Below are positions 1-14,036 of a stretch of DNA of 64,000 nt, piece after piece. Both the position numbers and the translations under genes were made by a program. The first letter of the stretch is position 1; every line of letters starts with the position of its first letter. The notes below the pieces were generated by a model. It saw only the letters and a program-made list of their open reading frames with translations, searched no databases and was not told the origin of the DNA. This DNA comes from Lactifluus volemus (Eukaryota; Basidiomycota; Agaricomycetes; Russulales; Russulaceae): NCBI GenBank assembly GCA_022376515.1, contig WTXI01000003.1:1240001-1304000 (forward strand), read 5' to 3'.

Positions 1-3000
1 TCAGTGTCATCGATCAAGGAAGTTAAGCCTGTTGACTGGGAGCGGCCCCGACATATCGATGTTGTATACGACTCCAGAGACGGCATTACAGAGACATATG
101 TCGAGTATGATACGATCGAAGCAGCCCGGGATTGGAGAAACGAGCTCAAGGGTACGTGTTTTTATGTCTTATTCGATTATTGTTCACAGACGAGGCCCTC
201 TAGGTGTGCTCTTTCTGTACCGTCGGAATCGCCAAGCCGTCTTATCACGGGAATCAAGAGAAGACACTGACAGTATTCGTATTAACATCCCTCTAAGCCG
301 TGTTGCGGAGGCTGCAAAGTCACAATGCCTTTCTTTTGCTTGCATGGTTTCTATTACCATCTCTGCTGAACACGCGTCCAAAGACTCTTTAGCATTGGAG
401 AACGACACATCTTCTGATGGGGCTTTCAGCGAAAGAAGCGAAACCCTTAGTACAGAGAGTGATGGTGATCCGCATGTAGTGCAAGTCAGCATAATACGCA
501 AGGATCCTATCTGGGATGATTTCATGTCCTACGTCGACAACGCAAAGGCTGCGCTGGCTGCGGATGCCACCGAATGGCCTGGCTCTAGGGTGTACCTTGA
601 CTTCGACTCGACTGACTTAGGGCAAGAAGAATCCGACAGCACGAAGTTAAACAGTCGGCACATTTCCGTGGCGCGTGCAATTGGTCTGGATCCCACGAAA
701 GAGTTTTTCGGTGAGTGGAGATGTTCCTGTCCAAGACATACCTGACAGTCAACATTGTTAGCCACGGGGGCACGTACTCATGGTCGCCTCATCAGCAACT
801 ATGGACACTTTGCCGTCAACGCAGAATGTATTGGATTTTGGTCACGGTCCATGACCCGTGGCCGGATGTGCTCTACCGTATCCCTATCACACGCGTCAAG
901 AGCGCCAAGGGACACACTACTTGTAAATTCGGGCGTGAGCACACTCTCACGTTTGCAGTGCACGGTCGGCGTGATTTCAACATCTACTTTTCCAAAACGG
1001 AGAAGCGCGACGAGGCGCTCGAGCAGGCCCTTCGGTTCATCGGGATCGCAAAAGAACGGCGCCGTAGTAGTGCGCTGGTTACCTCGCCAACGACACTCTC
1101 ACCCACATCTTCACGAGGTGACACGTTAACATTGGCCTCTCCTGAACGCGTTGAAAGCCCGGAGAAGGACCATGTGGATGTGATCACCACCACCGCTACA
1201 GCTGCAACAGTGACTGAACTCGTTCCCTCACCGCCTTCACCGCCTTCACCACGCCCCGCATCCCCTTCATCACGCCCTCGGTCGCCTCTGATGCGCAACG
1301 CAAGCTCCATTTTGGCCCTCTCTCACGTTTGCCGTCCGCCGTGCAAAAATCAAAGAACGGGCCCATCATCCGTGCACTCTTTCCCAAGGCTATAAATGTG
1401 CCCAGCGGTGTCCTTTTACCCATGCCTTCGAAGCACTTTGTATGCCTGACGATCGGTTCTCGTGGAGATGTTCAGCCATACATTGCACTGGGGAAGGCAT
1501 TGCAGAAGGAAGGTCACAGAGTGACGATCGTGACGCATGAAGAGTATAAGAAATGGGTCACAGGCTTCGGAATTTCGCACAGAACTGCAGGCGGCGATCC
1601 TGGGGCGTTGATGAAACTCAGCGTAGAGAACAAGGTGCATAGTAATCCCATAGAAAGTTATGATGCCACTGACACTGGGTATTAAGATGTTCTCGCCCCA
1701 ATTTTTCAAAGAGAGCTTATCGAACGTGGGTGTCCTTGCGTCCTTACTTTTGATGATGACTTACTCACCAATTTCCTTAGTTCCGTTCCTGGCTCGACGA
1801 CCGTGCGTTGCATTGTCTCCTTTTACCAGGGCATGAAATCACTGATACGTCTCACAGTTCTACGTGACTCTTGGGAACAATGTAAGGACGCCGATGTGCT
1901 CTTAGAGAGTCCTTCAGCAATGGCGGGTGTGCACATTGCGGAAGCACTCCGTAAGTTAATTTTTCATGTGATGTTGGACTCGACTCGACCTTTGATCCTT
2001 CCGTAGATATCCCATACTTCCGGACCTTTACCATGCCCTGGACTAAGTGCGTTTTCACACTGACAACTAGTTATTCAAGGTTGTGACACGTGAATGACAG
2101 GACTCGCGAGTTTCCCCACGCTTTCTTGAGTCCGCCGGTCGAGTCGCCGACTTTCAATGCCACATCGTGAGTGAATTTTGAGATGCTCAGACATTTGGGC
2201 CCTTTATTCACTGCAATTAGGTATGTCCTGTTTGATAACGTCTTATGGACGGCCACGTCCTCCCAAATCAACCGTTGGCGCAAAAAGACACTTGGGATAA
2301 AGTCGACAGACATGGGCCATCTCGCACAATCTAAGATTCCATTCATCTACAATTTCTCTTCGGTACTTTCAGTGCAACATCTCACATCACGTGTATTTCT
2401 CATGTCTTCATATAGGCTGTGGTGCCCAAACCCCTTGACTGGGGGGATGCGACCTCTCTTTCTGGATAGTAAGTCCTCTGCTCACGTCGTCCCTCATGAA
2501 GTTTTTACACGCACCATCAGCTGGTTCCTGGAAAATCCAGAGCTTAACTGGACTGCACCTCGAAATCTTCTCGATTTCATTGCAAAGGCCCGTTCTGATG
2601 GCAAACCGCTCGTTTACATCGGCTTTGGCAGCATTACAGTGCCAAATCCCAAACAGGTGACCGAGCGCCTCATCCGAGCAGTTCTGAAAAGTAAGTCTTG
2701 CCAAAGTGTTCCTTGGCGCTGCCCCTGAAGCTTGTCCGTAGGCGATGTCCGGGCAATCATTTCAAAGGGTTGGTCTGCGCGCATGTCCAAGCCCAACAAG
2801 GGCGACGATGATGTTACTTTCCCCGAGGAGTGTTTCTCGGTAGGCCATCTAGTTTTCACAATGCTGTGGTCGTCCTAGTCCGCTAACTTTTGCGCTTTTC
2901 TGTTAGCTGGATCGAGTACCTCATGAGTGCGTGTACACCCCTGGTGATTGTGTGCTGCATACTGACCCGCATACGTCCACAGTTGGCTCTTCCCTCAGAT

Positions 3001-3641
3001 GGACGCCGTCTTACATCACGGCGGAGCCGGCACCACCGGTGCCAGCCTGCGAGGTATGTGCGCATATCTGTGCTCTCTCTCTCTTTGATGACTAATCCCA
3101 ATAGCTGGAGTACCTACTCTGATCCGTCCGTGGTTCGGGTAAGCACAACTTACGAACTCTGTAGTCCCGTAATTGTGCTGATGTATCTCCCGAACTTGCA
3201 GAGACCAGTATTTTTGGGCATCCCGTGTACAGAAGCTCGGGGTAAGTATCGTCAACTTGATCCCGTCGATAATCCCGGCCCTCTCTGATGGTGCCTCATA
3301 ATAGGCTGGGCTAAGAGTGAACAGTCTCCATTCGACTGAGGTTGCGAACGCATTGAAAAAGGCGACCAGGGACCGGTGAGTGGCAAATGACTTTGGCGTC
3401 CTTTGTATGTCACGTTGAAAAAAAAATGCGGTGCAGGATCATGAAGGAGAAAGCGGCAAGTATTGGTGAACGTATCCGATCCGTGAGAAATCTGCTCCCC
3501 TTGTTTATCTCTCGGTTACATTAATCCTGACTTGAATGATGAACTTTTTATCTACAGGAGGATGGCACGCGCACAGCAATCGAGCAGATATATACGTATC
3601 TGCCGCGTGCTGGGCGCGACCGCAGGACGCTGAAGAAGTGA
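1..3641 (+). CDS. ATG26: Sterol 3-beta-glucosyltransferase, ATG26/UGT51 type (5' partial)
   Basis: The family transfers glucose from UDP-glucose to the 3-hydroxyl of ergosterol at membranes. The window opens inside its PH domain (exon to 151). A 52-base intron (152-203) leads to the second half of the regulatory PH/GRAM region. A Ser/Pro-rich linker (about 1080-1300) follows, then the catalytic domain starting with [20 protein letters not shown] near 1440. Later exons carry [46 protein letters not shown] and the UDP-sugar signature [13 protein letters not shown] near 3015. I can follow about 18 short introns to a TGA at 3639-3641, and the catalytic frame is continuous throughout. Two one-base frame breaks lie upstream of the catalytic domain, near 860 and 1290. 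In both, one added base restores the frame, so I read them as sequence errors. The N-terminus lies outside the window. Confidence 0.9.
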
Positions 3642-4830
3642 AGCCAACCAACAACCAGCTTGTTGTATGCCGCTAACCGGACGTACCCATTGCGTTACCC
3701 GGGCACTTCTGTTGTGCCGGTGTAATGTACTGTAAGAGGAATATAAATATATCCCCCCTCTTCCTTTCTCCCATCTGTCATGTGCTGTATCTATATCACT
3801 TTGGTTACCTTAGCGCCCCCGACCTCAATCGGGTGTAATAGGCTTAATTTTGGGCAACTCTTACGCTTTACGACTCGCCAAGGCTCTTTTGTTGCGACTC
3901 TATCAGCTGCTGTACTACAGTTATGTTGTACTCCCCGCATGGTAGAGCAGCTAGTTACGACCTTTCTACAAGTTTCACAATAAAACGCGCGATAAAACAT
4001 ATTCCGTTAAACCCTTTGGCCGTACTCGGCGTGCATTCGAGTTTTTTTGACTCATTGTTCACGCAAGCATGCTCACCTTCACTCTCCCCTTCTACATAAC
4101 GAGCTGCAAACACGGCTGATCGTCGCTTCTCCAGGATCGCGTTCAGTGGCTGTGAGAAGCAAGCCAGACGCGTCCCATCTCATGAAGCCGGGTGGATCGG
4201 ACAAGTAGGAAGAGTGGTTCACTATGTCATAAAGCAGAGCATATAATAAATATGCCTTTTCCATTTATTGTCAAAAGCCTTAAAGGGTAAGAAGATATCA
4301 ATTCGGAATTTCGAAAAAAAAAAAAACGTCAGGGTTATGGTGGCGGGAGAGGGGGAGATTGTATGGGATTGTGTGAGGAAGGGAAATATTGGTGTGATCT
4401 TAAAATGTGACATTGTGCCGATATCTACGACCTAGAAGGAAAGAATAAATAGCAGAGCGGATTGAAGCGGATTGAGACATTGCAGAGGAACATTAACCAG
4501 AGCCGATGGGGGGATGGTGGTGGTGGTGGGGGGAGGCAAGAACGAGGATAAGTGGCTGGCAAAGCATATGGAGCTAGGCATGCGAATGAGGGCGGTGAGG
4601 TTCCGCTTTTGCATAGTGAGTACAAACATGTGCTTGTTTTAAGCATACAACTAGTCGGGGCGGGTCAATGAACGAAAATGTCCAAAGTTGAGATTCGAAA
4701 TAAACGGCTGCTTGGCTAAAAAAACAGTTAGACATCAATGGATGTGGTTGATTGCTTTGCATGGTCTTGGTGGTGTGGGAAGCCATTTTCGTTCTTGGTT
4801 TGTTTTTCTTAATTATCTATGGCGTTTGCA
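3642..4830. other. Intergenic region with no recognised gene
   Basis: This stretch separates the 3' ends of the convergent sterol glucosyltransferase and MPS1 genes, so it should contain both 3' UTRs. An AT-rich AATATAAATATAT stretch near 3740 could serve as a poly(A) signal region. A TACTGTAA word lies at 3728-3735. The open frames here are short and have no recognisable protein features. Confidence 0.5.
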
Positions 4831-7800
4831 TCATGCAATCGCCTTGAGCTCCGCGACCAGCCGCTATTACATCGATTAATCCCTTCGCATAGAACGTAAA
4901 GATACCCGAGGTGGGGGGATGGACGTACCGTTGCCTCGCGCAGGAGGTCTTCCGGACTCATATCTGCCGAGTTCTGCTGCTGCCAAGGCGAATGCCATAC
5001 TGCAACAACTGGCGCATATAATACGGATTAATGATCGTCTCGTCCTCTGCAACCTCTGGTTTGCGCGGGGGTTCAGGTGCTGGTGGCTCACCTGATCACC
5101 ACGTTAAGGGTAGCAAAAAGTAAAGTATCACATGTCAGCGTACCAAGGCAGAGAAGAGAAAGCTGAGACCGAACAACGCACCCTCCTTTATACCCAGCCA
5201 CTCCTGCTCCAGAAGCTCGGGGATTGTCACTCTCTCTTTCGGGTTCCGGTCCAGACATTTCTTCATACATGCGATTACGTGTGGGGGACGCGCCGCTTAA
5301 GATGGTCGAGCTTCTTCGGTGGGCTACCCGTACTCCCCGAACGCACAGTGGGGATTGCAAATCAGGAAACTCAATCTCATGCGTGGTATCTGGGATCGCC
5401 TTCATTTTTTGGTAGACCGAGAGGTGCTGGAATGGCGGGTGGCCGTAGACCATCTGATAGAGAATGCAGCCTAGCGACCACACGTCACTGGGCCGGCCCA
5501 CTTTGAGGCGTCGCATGCCATCAGGGAGCTCGATGGTTTCCGGGACATGTAGTTCACAGTACCGATCTGGGGTAAAATGATTTTGGTATCAGCAAGAGGA
5601 GTGGCACGCGTAGTGGCTATAAGAAGACTCGCCTGGTGATCCCGCTGGATGTTGGTGGTGTCGTTGGCATTGCATTTGCGATCCCAAAGTCAATCAGCTT
5701 AAGTTGTCCACGGACGAGAACAAAATTTGCTGGTTTGAGGTCGGAATGGACGATTTCTCCTCATGAATAACGTGCACGGCTTGAAGCATCTTGCAGCCAC
5801 AGACACAACATCACATATAGCGGAAGAGGAAGAAGAGTAAGACATTACCTGCTGCCAGTAGTAGCGACCCAAACCAAGTTGAGTGGCTCTCTTTGCTGAT
5901 CCTGGAGAAGCCTTGCAAAGTCTTGGCGTGCCAGAGACCATATTAGCCCACAAATTTCACAATGTCTCACATGCAACAAGTGTGACTGACCGATCTCGCC
6001 ACATTCCATCACCAACATCAAGTGGCCTTTGGTTCCCCCGGGCCCCGGCTTAATCTCACTGTCCACCAACTTGATGATCCTGCTATTCCCGCTCAGGCGT
6101 TTGAGCAACGCAATCTCGTTCATGTAGCCGCTCATCGTCTCTGCATCTGTCTTGTCCAGCGAGACGCGCTTGATGGCATAGATCTCGTTCGCATTGTTCA
6201 TCACACGGTAGACGCGCGACGAGCCGCCCTTGCCAATCATATCGAGCCGTGCGTACGCTTTTTTGCTTACAACGAGGTTGCGCGTCTTCACCTCTGGGAC
6301 AGGTGCATGTGCCACCTCATCCTCACCCGTGGCGGCGATTGGCCTGACGCGGTGGGGCTGCGCCTGGGTCTTACGGAGGCAGCAGGAGCGCGCGAGGGCG
6401 GTGGAGCTTCGGACGTTTTTGGTGACGTTGACTTTGATCGCGTAGGGACTGGCGGTTGTGGTTGTGGTTGAGGCGGAGGGTGGTTCCCGGCCGCAGAGCG
6501 CAGGGTATCAGATTCGTGGCGTTGGTGACCATAGGTGGCACGAAGGTGTGCCGCGCTGACCGTTGCAACGTGTGTAGGGGATGGCGACTTACCACCACCC
6601 ACATGTTCTTGTGCTTATGGAAATACATGAATTGAGCGTATCCCAAATACGAACTTGATGTGCCCACTCACGTTCAAGTTCCAACTCTTCCACTTCACGC
6701 CACTGAGCCCGGGCGTACTCTGCTGCATGGATGCAAGTCAGAAGCCAGGACAGAACCAAAAGCCGACTGGTAAACGTACCATCTTCCAAGGCGATCTCCC
6801 TGTCACGGCGCTTCTTTTCCTCCAATGTTACGCGCGCCGCCCCCGTACGAGAATTTGTCAAACCCATACTGGTCCCTGGCCGAGCTGAAGAAAGTGAAGA
6901 CGCGCTCGATAAGGGTGGAGCGTGTGGACGCTCGGGAGCTGATCCGAGTCAGGTATTTTCATCTCATCCATGAAAGGGCACTCACTAGACGCGTCGCTGA
7001 AACTTGCAGATCGCCGGGGACGAGGAGCGGAACGCGTGAGCGCGTTGACACGTTGACGCGGAGGCTGAGCCTGAGACCGGATATACTGCTGCTCCTCCAC
7101 ACCTCCATCAGTTTCCGAGCCAACAGCCGGATCGGTATACGGGCCATCGTCTGCACCATCAACTTCGGATATCTTGTCAATGACAAGGGCAGATGTAAAC
7201 TTTTTCTGGGATTGTACCCGACTGAGACGACTCGGTCCAGCCATTAGTTGGCGCGTAGAAGCGCTAGATGACATGGGGAGTGACGGTCGCTGGGGAACTG
7301 GGACAACATCTGCCAAGGTGGAGCGGAGATTGGAGGCGGCGGCATCAACAGATGAATAACGTGGGGGAAGATGACTGTAGTGAGTATCCGACAAACCGGT
7401 TGCGGATCGGGGAGGCGAGTGGCGGCGATTGATGCTACTCTGACCCACGGCGGTTTCTGTGGTCAGTGGAGACAAAGCGTCATGATTCTCCTTCTCATCC
7501 TGAGGATCCGTGGTCTGCCAATGAGGACTACTCTCCTCCTGTTCTTGTTGCATCTGGATCTTGAGCTTCTCATTTATCTGATTAAATTCCTCGAGGGTGA
7601 CGCGTCGAGGGCCAGCAGCTACGCGTCCTGCGCTGCGTAAGCCACCGGCCAAAAGACTACGAATTTGAGTGGAAGATAGTTGACCAGGTGTGTGCGACTG
7701 TTGAGAACTGGATTGTGGGAGAGAGACAGGGCCAGAAGCGGTACGGTGGAAAGAGCGCAAGGCAGATTGTGTGGCTGCTACAGGATCTGGGCGTTCGGTC

Positions 7801-8069
7801 GACAAAGTGGAAGGAAGACCAGGTAAGCTATCCGCTCGCGTGAGTGAAAGACGAGAGGGTGGAGGGTGTTTATTGTCAGATTGGGGTGGAATGAAGTCGG
7901 TAGAAGGAGGAGATTGCTTGTCCACGGGAGTTGGAGGTGAGGAACGACCTTTAGAAATACGCTTCCATTCACCGGCCGAGTTTTGCTCATAGTCGAAGGA
8001 GAGCTCATACATGGCAGATTCATCGGAAGGAGGAGTAGTGGAAGAAGAGGGTGAGAGAGCCATGGCCAT
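4831..8069 (-). CDS. MPS1: Spindle checkpoint dual-specificity kinase MPS1/TTK
   Basis: MPS1 is a kinetochore kinase of the spindle assembly checkpoint and spindle pole duplication. The model starts at ATG 8069 with a long Ser/Pro-rich disordered N-terminus, then a charged coiled segment ([15 protein letters not shown] near 6800). The kinase domain follows: [20 protein letters not shown] (about 6260) is a strong MPS1 signature with the glycine loop; YAIKRV supplies the ATP-binding Lys; [12 protein letters not shown] and KLIDFGIAN (about 5690-5750) are the catalytic and DFG loops; [15 protein letters not shown] lies near 5480. The C-terminal lobe ends with [17 protein letters not shown] near 5235, and two small exons lead to TGA at 4831. 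At least five single-base deletions interrupt the kinase region (near 5285, 5351, 5543, 5666 and 5755). Each is cured by one extra base, so it is probably a working gene. One intron appears to use a GC donor. Confidence 0.9.
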
Positions 8070-8245
8070 GTTAATTTATAGTTAAACTTGGTGAGATATT
8101 CATGCGAACTGAATAAGTTCAACTTTGAATAAAGCGAAGCGTGTTCAGACCACGAGGCAATATGACGCGATCACGTGAAGATGATGTAAGCCATCGGCTC
8201 TCATTTTACACTACAATATACTGTATATACATTTGGACGATCCCC

Positions 8246-8975
8246 TCATTGTTGGCTCGCGGCCGTGGCAGCGTCGGCGGACTGCCCTTTGTTCTTGTAG
8301 TCTTCCAGCGCTTTAGATACAGCTTTGATGTGCCCGTTGAAATTGATCACGGAATCAAACACCTCACTGCGCCACTGAGGTCAGGTACTCCAAGAATTGT
8401 GGTGAAAACCATTACATACCGCACGACCCTTCCGAGTCGACAAAGAATGTGACGCGTCCCTCGGAGAGGCCCATCAGTCCGCGGTTAACACCGTACGCCT
8501 TGCGGGCCTCGCCGGATTCATCGCTCAGCATCGGATACTATCATCTCCGTGAGAAGATACATACAACGGAAGCGCCATACACGCACCGTCACGTTGTGCT
8601 TCGTAGCAAACGCATTGATGGCTGGCAAGGGATCTTGGGAGATCCCGACAATAGTGATGCCCGAGTCTTTGAATTCAACTTTTTCTGGATACAAGTCGGC
8701 CCCCGCGGTTCTTGTGACAAATAACTAACATACCGGTGAGCGCATCCCGAATCCGCATACTTCTCTTGTGCAGCCAAAGGTACCTGTGTAGATTCCACGT
8801 ATGAATGACATGCGGGAATGGTTCGTTGAACGGGGTAAACGTACCAGCCTTGGGGTAAAAGAAAATGGCCATGGTTTACCCTGACCCGGCTTGAGCTCAT
8901 AAGGCGAGCCGTCGGCGTTGGGCAGGGAAAGAACGGGGGCGGGTTGACCTAACAGTGGGTGCTTGGACGACATTG
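8246..8975 (-). CDS. Peroxiredoxin of the BCP/PrxQ (DOT5-like) family
   Basis: This is a thiol peroxidase that reduces hydroperoxides using thioredoxin. The start at 8975 (MSSKHPLLGQPAP) is the usual family start. Later segments read IFFYPKAGTFGCTREVCGF and GISQDP, followed by a C-terminal stretch ending AASQQ and TGA at 8246. The CTREVC motif places the peroxidatic and resolving cysteines four residues apart, which is diagnostic of the BCP/PrxQ class. There are four introns. Single-base deletions fall at about 8873 (in GG), near 8750, and at 8427-8429 (in CCC); restoring one base at each gives uninterrupted homology. The gene lies 176 bases downstream of the MPS1 start, on the same strand. 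Nuclear (Dot5-like) or cytosolic location cannot be decided from the sequence. Confidence 0.9.
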
Positions 8976-9275
8976 TGGTTAGAGAAAAGAGGGGCTGTCG
9001 AGCGCTCCCCAAGCCCGGAGTTCGGATCATCTTTCCCGTGTTGCCGTGTCGTACACGTGACACGGCGGTAAAAGGAGCAAAAACAGCGGGTGGAGAAAGA
9101 CAGCGAGAGCACGCCTTCGTTCGTTACACGGTGAATTTCATCATGCAATAAATCTATTGCGCATGCTGTTGGCTACTAGTGCCCAAATGCGGCGTAGGTC
9201 GGACCTTACACAGTGGGGATGATGGTAGAAAAGAGTGGAGAAACAATATACGGAATAGGTCGATAAAGATTCCCT

Positions 9276-9713
9276 CTACTTCTGTGAAGTGGCAGCATTC
9301 ATAGCCTCTGTAGTACGGATCGCTATGAGGAGCCAATTTTTAGTGACGTTCTGTGTTGCGCACCTGCGTTCTGCTCTGCGAACCGCGCTCCCACTCGCTC
9401 CGAGTGTTTCAGAAATTTGTCTGCGCAATTCATCATACATTGCTCCTGATGGGACATTGGTCATATGTCATAGAATGGGCATCGAAGCTTTCCTCACCTC
9501 TTTTGACGACAATGCCTTGCTGGTAAAGTCATTGCAACATGACGTGAAGCACCGCTCGACAAGGTTGGAGTACATCCGCATGAAGTCTTGCATCTAGTCA
9601 ACGCAAGTCATGAGGCGCCAAACAGGGAACAGAGGTTGTGGACGGACCTGCTTTTTTTCAATAACCTTGGTCATATGGGCTTGCTCCGCAGAATTGAACC
9701 CTGAGAAGTCCAT
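9276..9713 (-). CDS. TIM9: Mitochondrial import chaperone TIM9
   Basis: TIM9 forms a hexamer with TIM10 in the intermembrane space and escorts hydrophobic carriers to the TIM22 complex. Four exons (9648-9713, 9498-9593, 9364-9445, 9276-9322) join to a 96-residue protein. It starts [20 protein letters not shown] and carries the twin CX3C motifs CFTSC (exon 2) and CMMNC (exon 3). [17 protein letters not shown] is a near-signature TIM9 segment. All introns are GT-AG and no frame correction is needed, which shows that not every gene here carries errors. Length and motif spacing match the family closely. Confidence 0.95.
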
Positions 9714-11882
9714 GATGTAAGGTTATTTTGGTGGAACGCAATTTGCTGTGGTTTGCAGTCGCAGTCGCAGCAGTCGCAGAAATTTCCCAAAAAAAAAATT
9801 GGGAAGGCGGGTGAGGATGGATGTTAGGAATATACAAGTGCGACTGGACTCACGCGAGTGGTGGGTCAATGAAACGACGCGTCGATCCGCCAGGCCAGGT
9901 GCGTGTTCAGTGGTATTCGGAAGTCCGTTGGCGTTCACGTGGTCAAAGTCAGAAGAAAAGTCGGTTTTTATTGAGCGTAACAACAACAAAATACATAGTT
10001 ATTTATGTAATCAGATGGGCTATTTTCACCAAGTCGTGTCTCTTTAGTAGAAGTATGAAACCAGTGGGGAACAGGTGCGGGCACGCGTTAGGGAAGAATG
10101 AAGGAATGGGGGCAATCAAATGCCAGCAGAGAGGGGGAGGGACGCCGTAGCGGCTGCACACGCGCGGGCACGCGCATCTGCCGCAGCTGATGTCGCAACG
10201 GGTTGGCGTGATGGCTCCCCTCCAGCGCAAGCGTCGTTTAGGCCCCACCGTCGCCACTTGCCCTTAGCGAGCCCGATAGCTCTTCTCCGATGCCACGTGT
10301 CAAATCTAGCTGGGCTACCCCACGCGTGTGGGTACTGTAGACCGCGGTCATGGCTGAATCTTCCTGGCCTTCGGGAAGTTGCAGGTCGTTATCTAGGAGA
10401 ATGGGCGCAACACTCGGACCATTAGCCCGGGTTGACGACAAGGGTGTTGCGACGCTCAATGAAAAGGTGGCAAAGACATCATTCTCGGTGACAGGGGGAG
10501 GGGGTTGCAAACACGCTCGGAACGCGACTTGATCCTCAGCCACAATTCACTTGGCCAATACGCATAAAGATTTACTTCTTATATTTAAAATATTATTGTA
10601 CATTACAGTAAATAGAAAGAAAAGGCGACAGCTTTCAAATGACCACGTCACACCGTGTATTCCTTTAAAAAACTGGCCCAAGCCGTCATGTGCAAGTAAC
10701 TTAATGTATTTCGCCCATTGCTGGTGCACATGGTCCTGGGATTATATCCATGTAGCATAGCAAGCATATTGGGGCAATAATTGCGAAGCAATCGGTCTTT
10801 CAAACTCGTTATCAACTGAGGGGCATGTGCCAAGTCCGACGGTGTACGCTAGCAATGCTGTATGCTGAGTGTTGTCAAATGACCTATATGTGCCACGCAT
10901 GTCAGTCAGTCAGCGTCTTCCGATGATATGGTCATCGCTAAAGGGCCGGATGGCTGCCGGAGTGCCGCCCTACTCGAGATATTCAATTGCGTAGACACCG
11001 GCGCCGCCGACGGGGATCAGCAACAAACCATGGCATCAAGATTCATCGGATGGCGTACTCCTTTCCCCCTAATGGTTGCTTTTGTCAATGGGCTGCGGCG
11101 ACTGCTCAATGGTATTGTGTTACACGAATTCAAGGGGCAAGGTGGGAATCGCATGTCATTTTCATCACTTGATTCGGTATCCACAAGGAGTAACGTGTAA
11201 CAGTGTTTCTGTCTCGTGGTGGGACCAAGGCATCGGGTGTAGTAATATTAGACCACTGGCACGGCGATTACTGCTGCGGCGACCAGGGTTTCCGGTATGA
11301 AAGAGGAAAGAATACCTACAATGCGTTGGCTCCCGGAAGATGACATATGTGCCGATCTAAGATTGCAACGAAGGCACGGACATCAGTGGATTAATAGTAC
11401 AACAGCACAGCTACTTGACCAGATTGAAACGTCTGGTTCGTGGTATGACATGAGATCAGAGTTGTCCTGTGAAACAAGTGAGGTAGTGAACTTTTGATAA
11501 GTAAGTGATGGGAGATAAACATTACGATATATTTTTCTCGAGATACAAACACCTATCGCGTAGTTGAAGGATGAACGTTCGATGAAGATTTACGCAAATG
11601 ATCGGACCTGAGAAGAGAGTTGTAGGACACTCGGAGTCGGAGAAGGGAGCAGCGATCCGATCCGGTAGAAGGGGATGCTTAGTCATAGGACGGTAAATAT
11701 GACTCGTTCCTCTCAAAGCAAAGCAACGGTCGGCTCGGTATCGGTGTATTCATCCGTGCCACTTGCATTGCCCTCATCAACCCATCGTTTCATATAAAAA
11801 GTACGCGGTTCTTCTTTTTACCGCATCGACATATTTCCCCTTCAACTCACTTTTTCTCATCCTTCCAGTGGCAGATCTTAAC
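9714..11882. other. Gene-poor interval with no firm gene
   Basis: This is about 2.2 kb between the TIM9 start and the DAHP synthase start, so it should hold the promoters of both divergent genes. It includes an A-run at 9788-9798 and TACTGTA-type words near 10333 and 10602. Only one reading frame (10238-10543, minus) looks mildly protein-like and is listed separately. The plus-strand frames at 10928-11200 and 11297-11497 have no recognisable features and atypical composition for coding sequence here. Confidence 0.4.
10238..10543 (-). CDS. Doubtful uncharacterised open frame
   Basis: This 101-codon frame begins MAEDQVAFRACLQPPPPVTE and is rich in Ser, Ala and Pro. I do not recognise a family. 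A neighbouring frame just downstream (about 10125-10235) is Ala/Arg-rich, so a longer protein split by a sequence error is possible. With no motif and no clear splice structure, it may be non-coding. It is listed only because it is the best candidate in a 2 kb interval. Confidence 0.2.
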   Translation of the reverse strand: MAEDQVAFRACLQPPPPVTENDVFATFSLSVATPLSSTRANGPSVAPILLDNDLQLPEGQEDSAMTAVYSTHTRGVAQLDLTRGIGEELSGSLRASGDGGA

Positions 11883-13291
<1,409 letters not shown>

Positions 13292-13616
13292 ATGTGTTCC
13301 ATTCCCTTATGGATTGTATTCTATTGTACATACGTCTAGAGGCGCGTGTGTAGACTTTCTATTGTTTTATTTTTCAACACCATCTCGCCGCATAATTTAG
13401 AGCCCTCCACCTGATCCCGTACCCTTTTTGTTTTTATAGCCTATCACATCTTGTGCCACCGACGTTTACAATCAATCATCTTATCTGATCCGGTTATTTA
13501 AAAAAATATACGACATACGTCGACATTCGTCCACGGCTGACTCTCGAGCTTTCACGTTTCGTGACTCCACCCACATCACGTCGACGTTTTGGTCCAAGAC
13601 TGTGCTTGATTGAAGA

Positions 13617-14036
13617 ATGGGAAGGAGCGCAAAGGTTCACAAGCGTACGGTAAGTATATGCTCCCCCCATCTGGTCTCCATTATCCCGTCTAATACCTAT
13701 GCATAACCGTATTCCTTCTCTCATCGTACGCCACTATCAAAAAAAACACAAGAAAAAGACCATCAGTGGCGCTTCAGCCACGCTCGCCACCCGGCCACTC
13801 AAGCCTACGCCCGTCGACGTCGCCACCACAGCAGCGGCATCGGCGACGAAGAAAAGCCGGAGAAAAGCGGTGAAGAAAAACTGCCACCACCACCAAGCTC
13901 GGGTGGTGGTGCCGCAGGTTCGCGGCCGGTGCTTGGAGGTGCGGACTATGTGGAGATTATGATGGGTAGTCGGAAGCGAGAGCGGGAGGAGGTGTTGAAG
14001 CTTCCTCGCGATTCACCCCCACTGAACGACGACTGA
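13617..14036 (+). CDS. Small basic uncharacterised protein
   Basis: Two exons: the first encodes MGRSAKVHKRT, followed by a GTAAGT donor, and the second opens with a Lys/Ala/Thr-rich basic stretch. The C-terminus reads SRPVLGGADYVEIMMGSRK followed by a charged tail, ending at TGA 14034-14036. One missing base in the A-run at 13876-13880 is needed to join the basic part to the Pro/Gly-rich middle and the GGADYVEIMMG block. The basic N-terminus and conserved-looking C-terminal block would suit a nuclear or nucleolar protein, but that is inference. I do not recognise a named family with confidence. It lies 325 bases downstream of the DAHP synthase stop, on the same strand. Confidence 0.6.

Noticed and set aside
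5088..5760. MPS1 as a pseudogene because of repeated frame breaks in the kinase domain.
   Set aside because: All catalytic motifs are intact, every break is a single missing base mostly in a homopolymer, and the same pattern affects other essential genes.
10928..11200. A 90-codon plus-strand frame in the gene-poor interval.
   Set aside because: It has no motif, splice partner or coding-like composition.
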